64,000 nt of DNA from Blastococcus haudaquaticus. Its GTDB lineage: Bacteria; Actinomycetota; Actinomycetes; Mycobacteriales; Geodermatophilaceae. Each line of letters begins with the position of its first letter. Position 1 is the stretch's first letter. The notes beneath the pieces are model-generated. The model made no database searches and was not told the DNA's origin. It worked only from the letters and a program-made list of their open reading frames with translations. Shown piece by piece: positions 33,107 through 41,724 of this stretch. Made by a program: the position numbers and the translations under genes. The stretch lies in the NCBI RefSeq assembly GCF_900230285.1, contig NZ_OCNK01000007.1:1-64000 (forward strand), in the 5' to 3' direction.

Positions 33107-36100
33107 ATGGCACTGCTCCGCCGGGCCACTGACGCCGCGCGTGACGTGACCCGCCTGGCCGCCGGCACCGCCGCGCTGGCCGCCGTCCCGGCAGTGGTGG
33201 GCGTCAGCCTGCTGGCGGAGTCCGCGTCGATGACGAAGCGGATCGCCCGGGCCGGGGTGACCGGCTCCCTCCACCTGGCTAAAGGCGCGGCCGTGTCCAC
33301 GACGCGAGCCGTGGGCACCCTCGTCACCGGCGCCGACCCGCTGCCCGGCGGCCACCTGCACGACCTGACCGACGCCGTCAAGGGCATGGTCGAGCCGCCG
33401 AGCGCCCGCACCACGCGGCGCGTCTGGGGCGACCGCGACCGGCTGCAGATCGAGCTGGCCGCCGACGACGGGACGCCCGAGGCCAAGCACTCGCTCCGCC
33501 GGCACCTGGAGCGGCTCGAGGGCGTCGAGTGGGCCACGGTCAACGACGTCGTCGGCCGGGTGCTCGTCGCCGTCGACTCCCGCCGCGTCGGCATCGAGGA
33601 CGTCGTCGGCGTGGTCACCGAGATCGAGCAGGCCCGGGGCGCCACGGGCGTCTTCCCGCACCGCCCCGACCACCCGGCCGACCTCGAGCCGCTGCTCGCC
33701 GCCGTCGCCGCCGCGGCCGTGGACACCGCCGCCGTCGGGGTGGCCTTCGCCGGCAAGGTGCTGCCGATCCCCGCGCTCACCCGGCACGCCACCCTGCTCA
33801 TGGCCCTGCTCGACACGCAGCGGTGGCTCAAGCAGGCCGTCACCGAACGCATCGGCCCGGTCGGCACCGAGCTGGTGTTCGAGGGCACCAGCGCACTGCT
33901 GCACTCCCTCACCCAGAGCCCCACCGTGCCGGCGCTCAACGCCGCCGCCGCGATCCAGCGGGCCCTCGAGATCCGCGCCCGGCGCCAGGTGTGGCGCCGC
34001 CGGGAACGCGAGCTGTGCCTGCCCGAGCCGGACGACGGCGCCGAGCCGCTGTCGCCCCCCGGACCCCGGCCCACTCCGCTCCCGGCCGGTCCCGTGGAGA
34101 CCTACCGCGGCCGCCTCGAGCCGACCGAGCTCGCCGCCTCCCTCGGGCTGCTCGCCCTCACCCGCCGCCCCGGCCGATCCGCGGACCTGCTCAAGGCGCT
34201 CACCCCCAAGGCCGCCGTCATGGGCCGGGAGTCGTTCGCCGCCTCGCTCGACCTCCTGCTGTCCCGCCAGGGCGTCCTGCCGTTGGAAGGCTCGGCCTAC
34301 CGCCGGCTCGACCGCATCGACACCGTCGTCGTCGACGGCGCCGCGCTGTGCACCGGCCCACCGGTCGTCGTCGAGGCCACCGGCGAGGCCGACGGGTGGG
34401 ACGACGCCGCGGTGTGGACGGCGGCCACCCGGCTACTGGCCGGCAGCGAGCAGCACGGCACCCGTCTCGGTCCCGTCAGGACGGCGGCCGACGCCCCCGG
34501 CGGCGAGATCCGCTCCCTGCTGCAGGGCCGGCGGCGGGTGGGCACCGTGACCGTCGCACCCGAGCTCGACCCGCACGCCGAGGCGCTGCTCGCCGCGGCA
34601 CCCGACGCCGGCCTGCGGCTGGTCCTCACGCGACACGTCGGCGCCGGCGAGATCGCCGGGCTCGCGGACGACGTCGTCGACGACGCCCTCGTCGAGACCG
34701 TCCGCCGGCAGCAGGCAGACGGCCACGGCGTCCTGCTGGTGTCCGCAACCGACGGGCCGGCCCTCACCGCCGCCGACGTCGCGGTGGCGCCCGTCCTCGA
34801 CGGCCGGGCTCCGGCGTGGGGCGCCGACCTGGTCACCGGACCCGGGCTCGCCCAGGCCTGCCGCATCGTCACCGCGACGGCGGACGCGAAGGCCGTCAGC
34901 CGGCGGGCGGCCGGGGCCGCGCTCACCGGCAACGTCCTCGGCGGTCTGCTCGCCGCCGTGGGCAGCGCCCGCTACGGCCAGGCCAAGGCCACCACGCCGG
35001 GCAAGTGGGCGACCGTCACGACCATGACCACCGGCACCTGGGCCGCCACGAAGGCCGCCCGCCGTCCGGTGCCGACCCCCACCGTGCACACCCCGTGGCA
35101 CGCGCTGGAACCCGACGACGTCCTGCGCCGGCTGGCCGACCTCCCCGGCGACGACGAGCACCCGCCCACCCGCATCGCCGCCGCGGCGCAACGAGCCACG
35201 CAGCATCCCGTCGTCCACGGGCCCGTACGGTTCGCCCGCACGGTCGGGGCCGAGCTCGCCGACCCGCTCACCCCGGTCCTCGCGACCGGTGCCGCCGCGA
35301 CCGCCGTCCTCGGCGACGCCACCGACGCGATCCTGGTCGGCAGCGTCACGGTCATCAACGCGCTGGTCAGCGGTCTGCAGCGGCTGCGCGCCGAGACGGT
35401 GCTCGAGCAGCTGCTGCTGGAGCAGGACAGCTGCGTCCGCCGCGAGACCGACGGCGGGTCCGAGGAGGTACCCGCGACCGCGATCCGGCTCGGCGACGTC
35501 GTCCTCGTCGAGGCCGGGGACGTCGTGGCCGCCGACGCCCGCCTGCTCGACGCCGAGGACCTGGAGGTCGACGAGTCCGGCCTCACCGGGGAGTCGCTCT
35601 CGGTGGCGAAGTCGCTGCCCGCGACGCCGGGAGCCGAGGTCGGCGACCGCACCTGCATGCTCTTCGACGGCACCACCGTCGTCGCCGGTCGCGGCCGGGC
35701 CGTCGTGGTCGCGGTCGGGCAGGCGACGCAGGCCGGGCGCGCCGCGCGGGCCGCCGGGGGCGCTGCTCCGCCGGCCGGCGTGCAGGCCCGGCTGGGCGAG
35801 CTCACCCGGTCGGTCCTCCCGATCACCCTCGCCGGCGGGGCGGCCGTCACCGCGCTGAGCGTGCTGTGGCGCCGCCCGCTGCGCGAGTCGGTGGCCGCCG
35901 GGGTGGCGATCGCGGTCGCCGCCGTCCCCGAGGGACTGCCGCTGGTCGCGACCGTCGCCCAGCAGGCCGCCGCCCGCCGGCTCTCCCGCCGGGGCGCGGT
36001 GGTGCGCAGCGCCCGGGTGCTCGAGGCGCTCGGCCGGGTCGACACCGTCTGCTTCGACAAGACCGGCACGCTCACCGAGAACCGGCTGCGGGTCGCCCGG

Positions 36101-37582
36101 CTCCTCCCCGACGGCGACACCGGGCACGACGAGCTGCTGAAGCTCGCCGCCGCAGGGATGGGCAACGGCGACGACCGTGCGCACGAGACCGACCGCGCCG
36201 TCCTCGACGCGGCCGGCGACGCCTGGGACGGCCCACCCGACGCGAGCCTGGCCTTCGCCGCCGGCCGCGGGTTCTCCGTCGCCGTCCGCGCCGGCCGCCT
36301 GGTGGTCAAGGGTGCCCCCGAGGTCGTCCTCCGCCGCTGCGCCGGCGCCCCGGACGTGCGCGACCGCGTGAAGGAGCTGGCCGGCACCGGGCTGCGGGTG
36401 CTCGCCGTCGCCGACCGCGGGGTCGACAGCGTGCCCGACGACCTCGACGAGGCCGCCGCCGACCTCACCTTCCGCGGCCTCGTCGGGCTGGCCGACACCC
36501 TGCGCGAGTCGTCAGTGCGCGCCGTCGAGCAGCTCCGGGCCGCCGGCGTCCGGGTCGTCGTCGCCACCGGCGACCACCCCGAGACGGCGAGCGCGATCGC
36601 CGCCGAGGCCGGCATCCCGGACGCCGACCGGGTGGTCACCGGCGCGAAACTGGCCAAGGCGTCTGACGCCGAGCGGGCCCGGATGGTCGCCGACACCGCC
36701 GTCTTCGCCCGGCTGTCGCCCGAGCAGAAGGTGCTGCTGGTCTCCGCCTTGCGCAAGGCCGGCGCGACGCTCGCCATGACCGGCGACGGGGTCAACGACG
36801 CCGCGGCGATCCGGCTGGCCGACGTCGGCGTCGGCGTGGAGGGGGCCGAGTCACCGGCCGCCCGCACCGCGGCCGATCTCGTGCTCACCGACCTCGACCT
36901 CACCCGCCTGGTCGACGCGATCGCCGAGGGCCGGGCCATGTGGTCGCGCGTCCGCGACGCGGTGTCCATCCTCGTCGGCGGCAACGCCGGCGAGGTGGCC
37001 TTCACCGTGCTCGGAACCGCTATCGGCGGCCGGGCACCACTGGGCACCCGGCAGCTGCTGCTGGTCAACCTGCTCACCGACATGTTCCCGGCGCTGGCCG
37101 TCGCGGTGGCCGCACCCCGGCGCGCCGCGGACACCGACGACGACGGTCCGCTGGCCGGGCACCCGCTCGCGGCGGTGCTGCGCGCCGGCCCGCACCGCGG
37201 GTTCACCGACGCGGTCCGGCGCAGGGTGGTGATCCGGGGCGCGGCGACGACGGCCGGCGCGACGGGTGCCTGGGCGGTCGGCAAGGTCACCCCGGTCTTC
37301 CCCGGCCGGGCGAGCACGATGGGGCTGGCCGCGCTGATCGCCACCCAGCTGGCGCAGACCGCGTGGATGGGCCGGCGCAGCCCGCTCGTGCTGGTCACGG
37401 TGGCCGGCTCGCTCGCCGTCCTCGTCGCGATCGTGCAGACCCCCGGCCTGAGCCGCTTCTTCGGCTGCACGCCGCTGGACCCGCTGTCGTGGTCGGTGGT
37501 GCTGGGCTCGGCCGGCGTCTCCGCCGCCGGTGCAGAGCTCGTGCCAGGCGTCGTCACCCGGTGGCGCGAGCGCACCCATTGA
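33107..37582 (+). CDS. large CtpI-like P-type cation-transporting ATPase
   Basis: A 1491-aa P-type ATPase of the mycobacterial CtpI kind, roughly half again the usual length. The first 700 or so residues are an extension with an HMA-like unit (HSLRRHLERLEGVEWATVND) and a degenerate half-ATPase-like region. The active core then shows LTGESLSVAK (actuator), VPEGLPLVATV (helix 4), CFDKTGTLTENR (phosphorylated Asp near 983), VKGAPEVVLRRC, TGDHPETASAIA and TGDGVNDAAAIRLADVGVGV. It should pump a cation, with identity unknown. The last codons and stop lie inside the second 711-bp repeat. No dedicated regulator is adjacent. Confidence 0.88.
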   Translation: MALLRRATDAARDVTRLAAGTAALAAVPAVVGVSLLAESASMTKRIARAGVTGSLHLAKGAAVSTTRAVGTLVTGADPLPGGHLHDLTDAVKGMVEPPSARTTRRVWGDRDRLQIELAADDGTPEAKHSLRRHLERLEGVEWATVNDVVGRVLVAVDSRRVGIEDVVGVVTEIEQARGATGVFPHRPDHPADLEPLLAAVAAAAVDTAAVGVAFAGKVLPIPALTRHATLLMALLDTQRWLKQAVTERIGPVGTELVFEGTSALLHSLTQSPTVPALNAAAAIQRALEIRARRQVWRRRERELCLPEPDDGAEPLSPPGPRPTPLPAGPVETYRGRLEPTELAASLGLLALTRRPGRSADLLKALTPKAAVMGRESFAASLDLLLSRQGVLPLEGSAYRRLDRIDTVVVDGAALCTGPPVVVEATGEADGWDDAAVWTAATRLLAGSEQHGTRLGPVRTAADAPGGEIRSLLQGRRRVGTVTVAPELDPHAEALLAAAPDAGLRLVLTRHVGAGEIAGLADDVVDDALVETVRRQQADGHGVLLVSATDGPALTAADVAVAPVLDGRAPAWGADLVTGPGLAQACRIVTATADAKAVSRRAAGAALTGNVLGGLLAAVGSARYGQAKATTPGKWATVTTMTTGTWAATKAARRPVPTPTVHTPWHALEPDDVLRRLADLPGDDEHPPTRIAAAAQRATQHPVVHGPVRFARTVGAELADPLTPVLATGAAATAVLGDATDAILVGSVTVINALVSGLQRLRAETVLEQLLLEQDSCVRRETDGGSEEVPATAIRLGDVVLVEAGDVVAADARLLDAEDLEVDESGLTGESLSVAKSLPATPGAEVGDRTCMLFDGTTVVAGRGRAVVVAVGQATQAGRAARAAGGAAPPAGVQARLGELTRSVLPITLAGGAAVTALSVLWRRPLRESVAAGVAIAVAAVPEGLPLVATVAQQAAARRLSRRGAVVRSARVLEALGRVDTVCFDKTGTLTENRLRVARLLPDGDTGHDELLKLAAAGMGNGDDRAHETDRAVLDAAGDAWDGPPDASLAFAAGRGFSVAVRAGRLVVKGAPEVVLRRCAGAPDVRDRVKELAGTGLRVLAVADRGVDSVPDDLDEAAADLTFRGLVGLADTLRESSVRAVEQLRAAGVRVVVATGDHPETASAIAAEAGIPDADRVVTGAKLAKASDAERARMVADTAVFARLSPEQKVLLVSALRKAGATLAMTGDGVNDAAAIRLADVGVGVEGAESPAARTAADLVLTDLDLTRLVDAIAEGRAMWSRVRDAVSILVGGNAGEVAFTVLGTAIGGRAPLGTRQLLLVNLLTDMFPALAVAVAAPRRAADTDDDGPLAGHPLAAVLRAGPHRGFTDAVRRRVVIRGAATTAGATGAWAVGKVTPVFPGRASTMGLAALIATQLAQTAWMGRRSPLVLVTVAGSLAVLVAIVQTPGLSRFFGCTPLDPLSWSVVLGSAGVSAAGAELVPGVVTRWRERTH

Positions 37583-38282
37583 CAGCCCCCCGGCGCCGAG
37601 AAGCATGACCCTCGCGACGACGCCGCCGGGGCGCCGCCCGCCATCCCGAGGGGGAGGCGGTATGTACGCCCGATCCACCACCGTCCACGCCGACCCGCAT
37701 CGCATCGACGACGGCGTCGCCCACGTCCGCGACGAGGTCATGCCCGCGGTGCAGCGCATCCCCGGTTGCATGGGCCTCTCGATGCTCTGCGACCGCGAGT
37801 CCGGCCGCTGCATCGTCACGACCAGCTGGGACTCCGCGGGATCGATGAGCGTCAGCAGGGACGCCGTCCTCCCGATGCGCGAGCGGGCCACCGACGTGAT
37901 GGGCGGCTCGTCCGACGTCCAGGAGTGGGAGATCACCGTCCTGCACCGGGCCCACCAGGCACCGGAGGGCGCCTGGTGCCGGGTCACCTGGGCCCGCGGC
38001 TACCCCGCCCGCATGGACGACATGACCGAGACCCTCCGCACGACCGTCCTGCCGCGCCTCGACGAGATCCCGGGCTTCTGCAGCATCAGCGTGATGGTCG
38101 ACCGGCGGACCGGCCGGAGCATCCTCACGGCCACCTACGACGACCGCGCCTCCCTCGAGGCGGCCGCCGGAGCCGTGCGCAGCATGGGCCAGGACTTCGC
38201 GCAGCAGATCGTCCTGGCGGTCACGGACATGGCCCAGTTCGAGCTGGCGATCCACCACCTGCGCGTCCCCGAGCTGGTCTGA
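37572..38282. repeat. 711-bp direct repeat, copy 2
   Basis: Gap-free match to 32282-32992. It begins inside the final codons of the P-type ATPase gene, whose stop codon overlaps the TTGACA hexamer at 37579-37584. The leader therefore looks copied together with the gene by tandem or flanking duplication. Confidence 0.85.
37662..38282 (+). CDS. tandem ABM-fold protein, copy 2
   Basis: A 206-aa paralogue of the protein at 32372-32992, aligning end to end with no gaps. Strictly kept blocks include CMGLSMLCDR, VQEWEITVLHRAHQAPEG, LTATYDDRASLE and QFELAIHHLRVPE; substitutions cluster in the helices. The start ATG has GGGGGAGGCGG upstream. The conserved leader suggests both copies share the same regulation. 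The gene is 79 bp behind the ATPase and might also be read from that transcript. Confidence 0.7.
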   Translation: MYARSTTVHADPHRIDDGVAHVRDEVMPAVQRIPGCMGLSMLCDRESGRCIVTTSWDSAGSMSVSRDAVLPMRERATDVMGGSSDVQEWEITVLHRAHQAPEGAWCRVTWARGYPARMDDMTETLRTTVLPRLDEIPGFCSISVMVDRRTGRSILTATYDDRASLEAAAGAVRSMGQDFAQQIVLAVTDMAQFELAIHHLRVPELV

Positions 38283-38376
38283 CGGGACGGCGATCAGCGC
38301 GTACCCCTGGGGCGTCGTGCGTTCTACCCCCCGTCGGCGTGCCCCGGCCACGAGCCATGCGCCGTACCGCCCGCCC

Positions 38377-38859
38377 TCAGGGCGTGACGGCACCGGAGTA
38401 GGTGCCACCGGCGCCGGCCCTCGCCTCGACCCTCAGCAGCCCGTGAGAGTCGCCGTGCAGGGCGATCAGGCCGCGCACCTGCCCACCGGGCCGGGTGACG
38501 CCGCTGTAGACCAGCGTCGCGCTGGTCCGCTGCCCGGCCACGGTGCCGGTGAACGTGCCCGTGACGACGAAGACGTCGGCGAACGTGCCGGGCGGGGACG
38601 CGAAGGCCTGGTCGCACGGCGCATCGAACACGATCCGGATGGTGCCGGGGGCCGCACCGGAGAGCGTGCCCTCGAAGGTGAGGAGGACCGGGGCGGTCGC
38701 CAGGCACCGGCTCCCCGGCAGCGGCTGGGTGGCCGGAGCCCCGGTGACGACCACCGTGAACGCGCCGTCGGCGGACACCCGGGTGGCAGCCGACGCCGGG
38801 GCGACCCCGACTCCGACCAGCGCGGCACATCCGACCAGGGCGAGCAGCAACCTGCGCAT
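38377..38859 (-). CDS. secreted beta-rich protein
   Basis: A 160-aa protein with a clear Sec signal peptide (MRRLLLALVGCAALVGVG, cleavage after APASA, about residue 24). The mature part is beta-rich with two Cys that could pair (GSRCLATAP, DAPCDQAF) and repeated Thr-Gly-rich strands (VVTGTFTGTVAGQR). It loosely resembles DUF3224-like lipocalin-type barrels, but this is not certain. It is exported to the cell surface or medium. Confidence 0.6.
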   Translation of the reverse strand: MRRLLLALVGCAALVGVGVAPASAATRVSADGAFTVVVTGAPATQPLPGSRCLATAPVLLTFEGTLSGAAPGTIRIVFDAPCDQAFASPPGTFADVFVVTGTFTGTVAGQRTSATLVYSGVTRPGGQVRGLIALHGDSHGLLRVEARAGAGGTYSGAVTP

Positions 38860-38965
38860 GGCCCGGACGGTAGGACCGGCTCCAGGTCCGTCGAAGGGCC
38901 GTTGGGCCCTCCGTTGGGCGGTCCGCCGCGTGTTCCCGCCGCCACGCCGCAACATTCCGGCGCCG

Positions 38966-39120
38966 TCAGACTCCGAGCTGCGCCGGAGAGAGTTCGGCCA
39001 CGAGCTCGTCCACGGGGCGAGGCCGGCCGTAGAGGAAGCCCTGCGCCAGCGGCGCAGCCCAGCTCCTGCAGCGCCCGCGCCTGCTCCGGCGTCTCCACGC
39101 CCTCCGGCCACCTCGGCGGC
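38966..39120 (-). pseudogene. remnant of an EAL-domain gene (C-terminal end)
   Basis: Across two reading frames the minus strand encodes the end of an EAL phosphodiesterase: EGVETPEQARALQELGCA, then after a frameshift AQGFLYGRPRPVDELVAEL and a TGA at 38966-38968. A second one-base disruption sits just before, where VAEGVET would be expected. Nothing of the upstream EAL or GGDEF domains remains. The pattern matches the ends of the two intact GGDEF-EAL genes in this window. Confidence 0.75.
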
Positions 39121-39209
39121 CATCCGGCAGCCCGATATTCGGGTGCCGTCACCGGAACTGAAGCGGCCGCTTCGCGACTCTCCGCCGATCACCCCCAAGA
39201 GGGGCGCCG

Positions 39210-39743
39210 TCACACGCCGAGGTGCGCCAGTGCCTGCAACAGCAACGTCGACTGCCCGTTCATCAGCTCGGCCAGCACCGCGGGATCGCGTGCCTCGAGC
39301 GGTGAGAACCAGGTCAGCTCCAGGGCGTCCTGCTGCGGCGCGCAGTCGCCCTCGACCGGCACGACGTAGGCCAGCGACACCGCGTGCTGCCGCGGGTCGT
39401 GGAACGGCGTCACCCCCGGCGTCGGGAAGTACTCGGCGATCGTGAACGGCTGCGGCGCCGGCGGAACCCGCGGCAGCGCCAGCGGACCGAGGTCCTTCTC
39501 CATGTGCCGGAGCAGCGCCGCCCGGATCCGCTCGTGGTACAGCACGCGACCGGACACGAGGGCCCGCTTGATCTGCCCGTCCTCGCCGGCCCGCAGCAGC
39601 AGCCCGACCGCGATCACGGTGCCCTGGTCGTCCACCCGCACCGGCACCACGTCGACGTACACGATGGGCAGCCGTTCGCGCGCCGAGTCCATCTCCTCAC
39701 GGGAGAGAAGGCCGCCACCGGTCGCCGTCGTCACGTCGGTCAT
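39210..39743 (-). CDS. NUDIX hydrolase family protein (DUF4916)
   Basis: A 177-aa protein matching the actinobacterial DUF4916 family throughout: LSREEMDSARERLPIVYVDV, GRVLYHERIRAALLRHMEKD, LGPLALPRVPPAPQPFTIAEY and PGVTPFHDPRQHAVSLAYVV. The family has a NUDIX-like fold, but the canonical GX5EX7REUXEEXGU box is not visible, so catalysis is uncertain. It is soluble, and conserved in many Actinobacteria without assigned function. Confidence 0.75.
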   Translation of the reverse strand: MTDVTTATGGGLLSREEMDSARERLPIVYVDVVPVRVDDQGTVIAVGLLLRAGEDGQIKRALVSGRVLYHERIRAALLRHMEKDLGPLALPRVPPAPQPFTIAEYFPTPGVTPFHDPRQHAVSLAYVVPVEGDCAPQQDALELTWFSPLEARDPAVLAELMNGQSTLLLQALAHLGV

Positions 39744-39859
39744 GACACCTGTCTAACCGATGCCGCCGCTCCCCCGCGCGCCCGGCCGCCGTGCGACACG
39801 TCTCAGTCGCAGCGCGACGGGCCCGGCCCTCCCAGGGACCGGACCCGTCGCCCAGCGGA

Positions 39860-40780
39860 TCAGCCGCGCCGGACCACTCCGGACCGGGCGGTCCGACGGC
39901 GGCCGAACGCGATCGTCCCGAGCCCGAAGGCCAGCGCCAGCAGACCCGCCAGAGCCGGCGCCAGGGTTGCACCGGTGTAGGCCAGCTCCGCACCGCCGGC
40001 GCTCCCCCGGTCGGCCGCGACCACCGGCACGATGCCGAGGGCAGCACCGGACGCCGGGACAACCGGACCCACCGGAGCCACCGGGGTCGCGGCGACACCA
40101 CAGGTCGTGTCGGCACCGCCCAGCACACCGACGCCGACACCGCACACGCCGACCGCCGCGTCCACGTCGACCGCGCCCCCGTCGACCGCGCCCCCGTCGG
40201 GGGAGGCACCGGCCGGCGGAGCGCACGTGGCACCGGCATCACCGAGGACGCCGACGGCCACGCCGCAGACCGTCACCGGCGCATCGGCGTCGACCACCGC
40301 TGCCTCCGATCCGCCGGCAGCCTCCGCCGGGGCGGTGCAGGTCGCGTCGGCGTCCCCGAGGACGCCGATCCCCGTGCCGCACACCAGGACCGGCACGTCG
40401 GCGTCGACCAGGCTCGCGCCGTCGTCGTCCACCGAGGCGGGAGGGGTGCCCTCGGCGTTGGCGTCGCCGAGCAGCCCGACGGCGTTGCCGGTCACGGTCA
40501 CCGGCACGTCGGCGTCCACCACCGAGCCCGTCGAGCCGGCGTCGGCCGAGGAACTGCCACCGATGGTGATCGGCACGGTGACCGAGAGGCCGCCGATGTC
40601 GGCACCCGCGAGGGCGTCGAGGTCCGGCAGGTCGATGCCCGCCACGGCGTTGTCGGTGACGGTGACCGGGACGGTCACGTCGACGGTGTCGTCGTCTGCG
40701 GCCGCGATGCCCGTGCCGGCGGCCAGCAGACCGCCGGTCAGCAGGGCCGTGCGCAGCCCGCGCTTCATCCACACGTTCAT
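39860..40780 (-). CDS. chaplin-like repeat surface protein with LAxTG sorting signal
   Basis: A 306-aa secreted protein: signal peptide (RTALLTGGLLAAGTGIAAA, cut near residue 28), five imperfect repeats, and a cell-wall sorting tail of LAYTG, a hydrophobic helix and RRRTARS. LAxTG is the motif used by class E sortases in Actinobacteria. Repeats follow the pattern VDADVPVxVCGxxxGVLGDAxATC; the last three have two Cys each, as in chaplins, and the first two lack them. Chaplins are amyloid-forming hydrophobic surface proteins of Streptomyces. This one differs in repeat number and in Asp-rich spacers. The next gene upstream is also secreted and low-complexity. Confidence 0.7.
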   Translation of the reverse strand: MNVWMKRGLRTALLTGGLLAAGTGIAAADDDTVDVTVPVTVTDNAVAGIDLPDLDALAGADIGGLSVTVPITIGGSSSADAGSTGSVVDADVPVTVTGNAVGLLGDANAEGTPPASVDDDGASLVDADVPVLVCGTGIGVLGDADATCTAPAEAAGGSEAAVVDADAPVTVCGVAVGVLGDAGATCAPPAGASPDGGAVDGGAVDVDAAVGVCGVGVGVLGGADTTCGVAATPVAPVGPVVPASGAALGIVPVVAADRGSAGGAELAYTGATLAPALAGLLALAFGLGTIAFGRRRTARSGVVRRG

Positions 40781-40866
40781 GAGGGGTGTCCTTGTCTCTG
40801 ACTGAGGGACCGGTCCGGTCGGACCGGCGAGGGGCCGTGGTCAGCGCGGGGCTGACCGTGGCCTGC

Positions 40867-41598
40867 TCAGTCGGGAGCGAAGGAGGGGTCGAACGCGCGG
40901 TCGGCCGCGGCGTCCTGAGCGCCGTCGGGCGCCGCGATCGAGGCGGCGGATCCGACGGAGAGCACGGCAGCCGGCACGACGGCCGACGGCTGATCGGGGG
41001 ACGACGGTCCGCCGGACGTCGCCGGAGCCGGCGCGGCCGGAACCGCGGGCAGGGGCGACGGCAGGGGCGACGGCAGGCGCTCGCCGCCGGGCACCGGAGC
41101 CGGCGCCTCGATGACGACGTCCAACCGCTCGACCGGAGCCCGAGCCGGGACAGCGGCAGGAACAGCGGGGGCAGCGGGCGCGACATCCGCCGTCTCGAGG
41201 ACGGGAAGCACGACGGCCTCGGCCGACGGCACGGAAACGACGGTCACCGACTCGACCGGCTGCACCGCAGGCACCACGGGGACGACGACCGTCTCGACCA
41301 CCGGCGCGACCGCCGCCTCGACGACTGCCTCGACGACGGGATCGACCACCGGCCGGACGACGTCGACGACCGGGGACAGCACCTGCTCGGCGACCCCCTG
41401 CACCGGGGCGACGAGGGCGGTCACGGACAGCGGCGAGCTCTCCACGGCGGCGGCCACGGGCAACGGCGAGCTCTCCGCCGCCGCGGCCGACGAGCCGGCC
41501 GTCGCGGCCAGCCAGAACCCGGCGCCGAGCCCGGCGAGCAGCAGCGCGCGCTTCGACAGGCGGGACAGGCGGGAGGCAGCGAGGGCGTGGGAATCCAT
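40867..41598 (-). CDS. secreted Pro/Val/Ala-rich low-complexity protein
   Basis: A 243-aa protein with an N-terminal basic stretch and hydrophobic segment (KRALLLAGLGAGFWLAATAG) ending in AAAAE, likely a signal peptide. The mature part consists of Val-Val-Pro-Val and Ser-Pro repeats (VVDVVRPVVDPVVEAVVEA and similar) with no Cys and no anchor. No enzyme domain is visible. Together with the chaplin-like gene 87 bp downstream on the same strand it looks like a surface-coat component. Confidence 0.55.
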   Translation of the reverse strand: MDSHALAASRLSRLSKRALLLAGLGAGFWLAATAGSSAAAAESSPLPVAAAVESSPLSVTALVAPVQGVAEQVLSPVVDVVRPVVDPVVEAVVEAAVAPVVETVVVPVVPAVQPVESVTVVSVPSAEAVVLPVLETADVAPAAPAVPAAVPARAPVERLDVVIEAPAPVPGGERLPSPLPSPLPAVPAAPAPATSGGPSSPDQPSAVVPAAVLSVGSAASIAAPDGAQDAAADRAFDPSFAPD

Positions 41599-41724
41599 CT
41601 CGCCTCCTCACCATCGGTCACTGGTCGCGTGCAGTCAGTGAACCCAGGTGCCCAGGCGGTCGCCAGTCGAAAGCCGTCGCCCGATGGGGTGGAGCGGGGC
41701 GAATCCGGTGACGGTGCGTGAACG

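Noticed and set aside
38326-38376. Extension of the second ABM-fold gene or another small gene before 38377
   Set aside because: No start with ribosome-binding site and no coding pattern in this short convergent gap.
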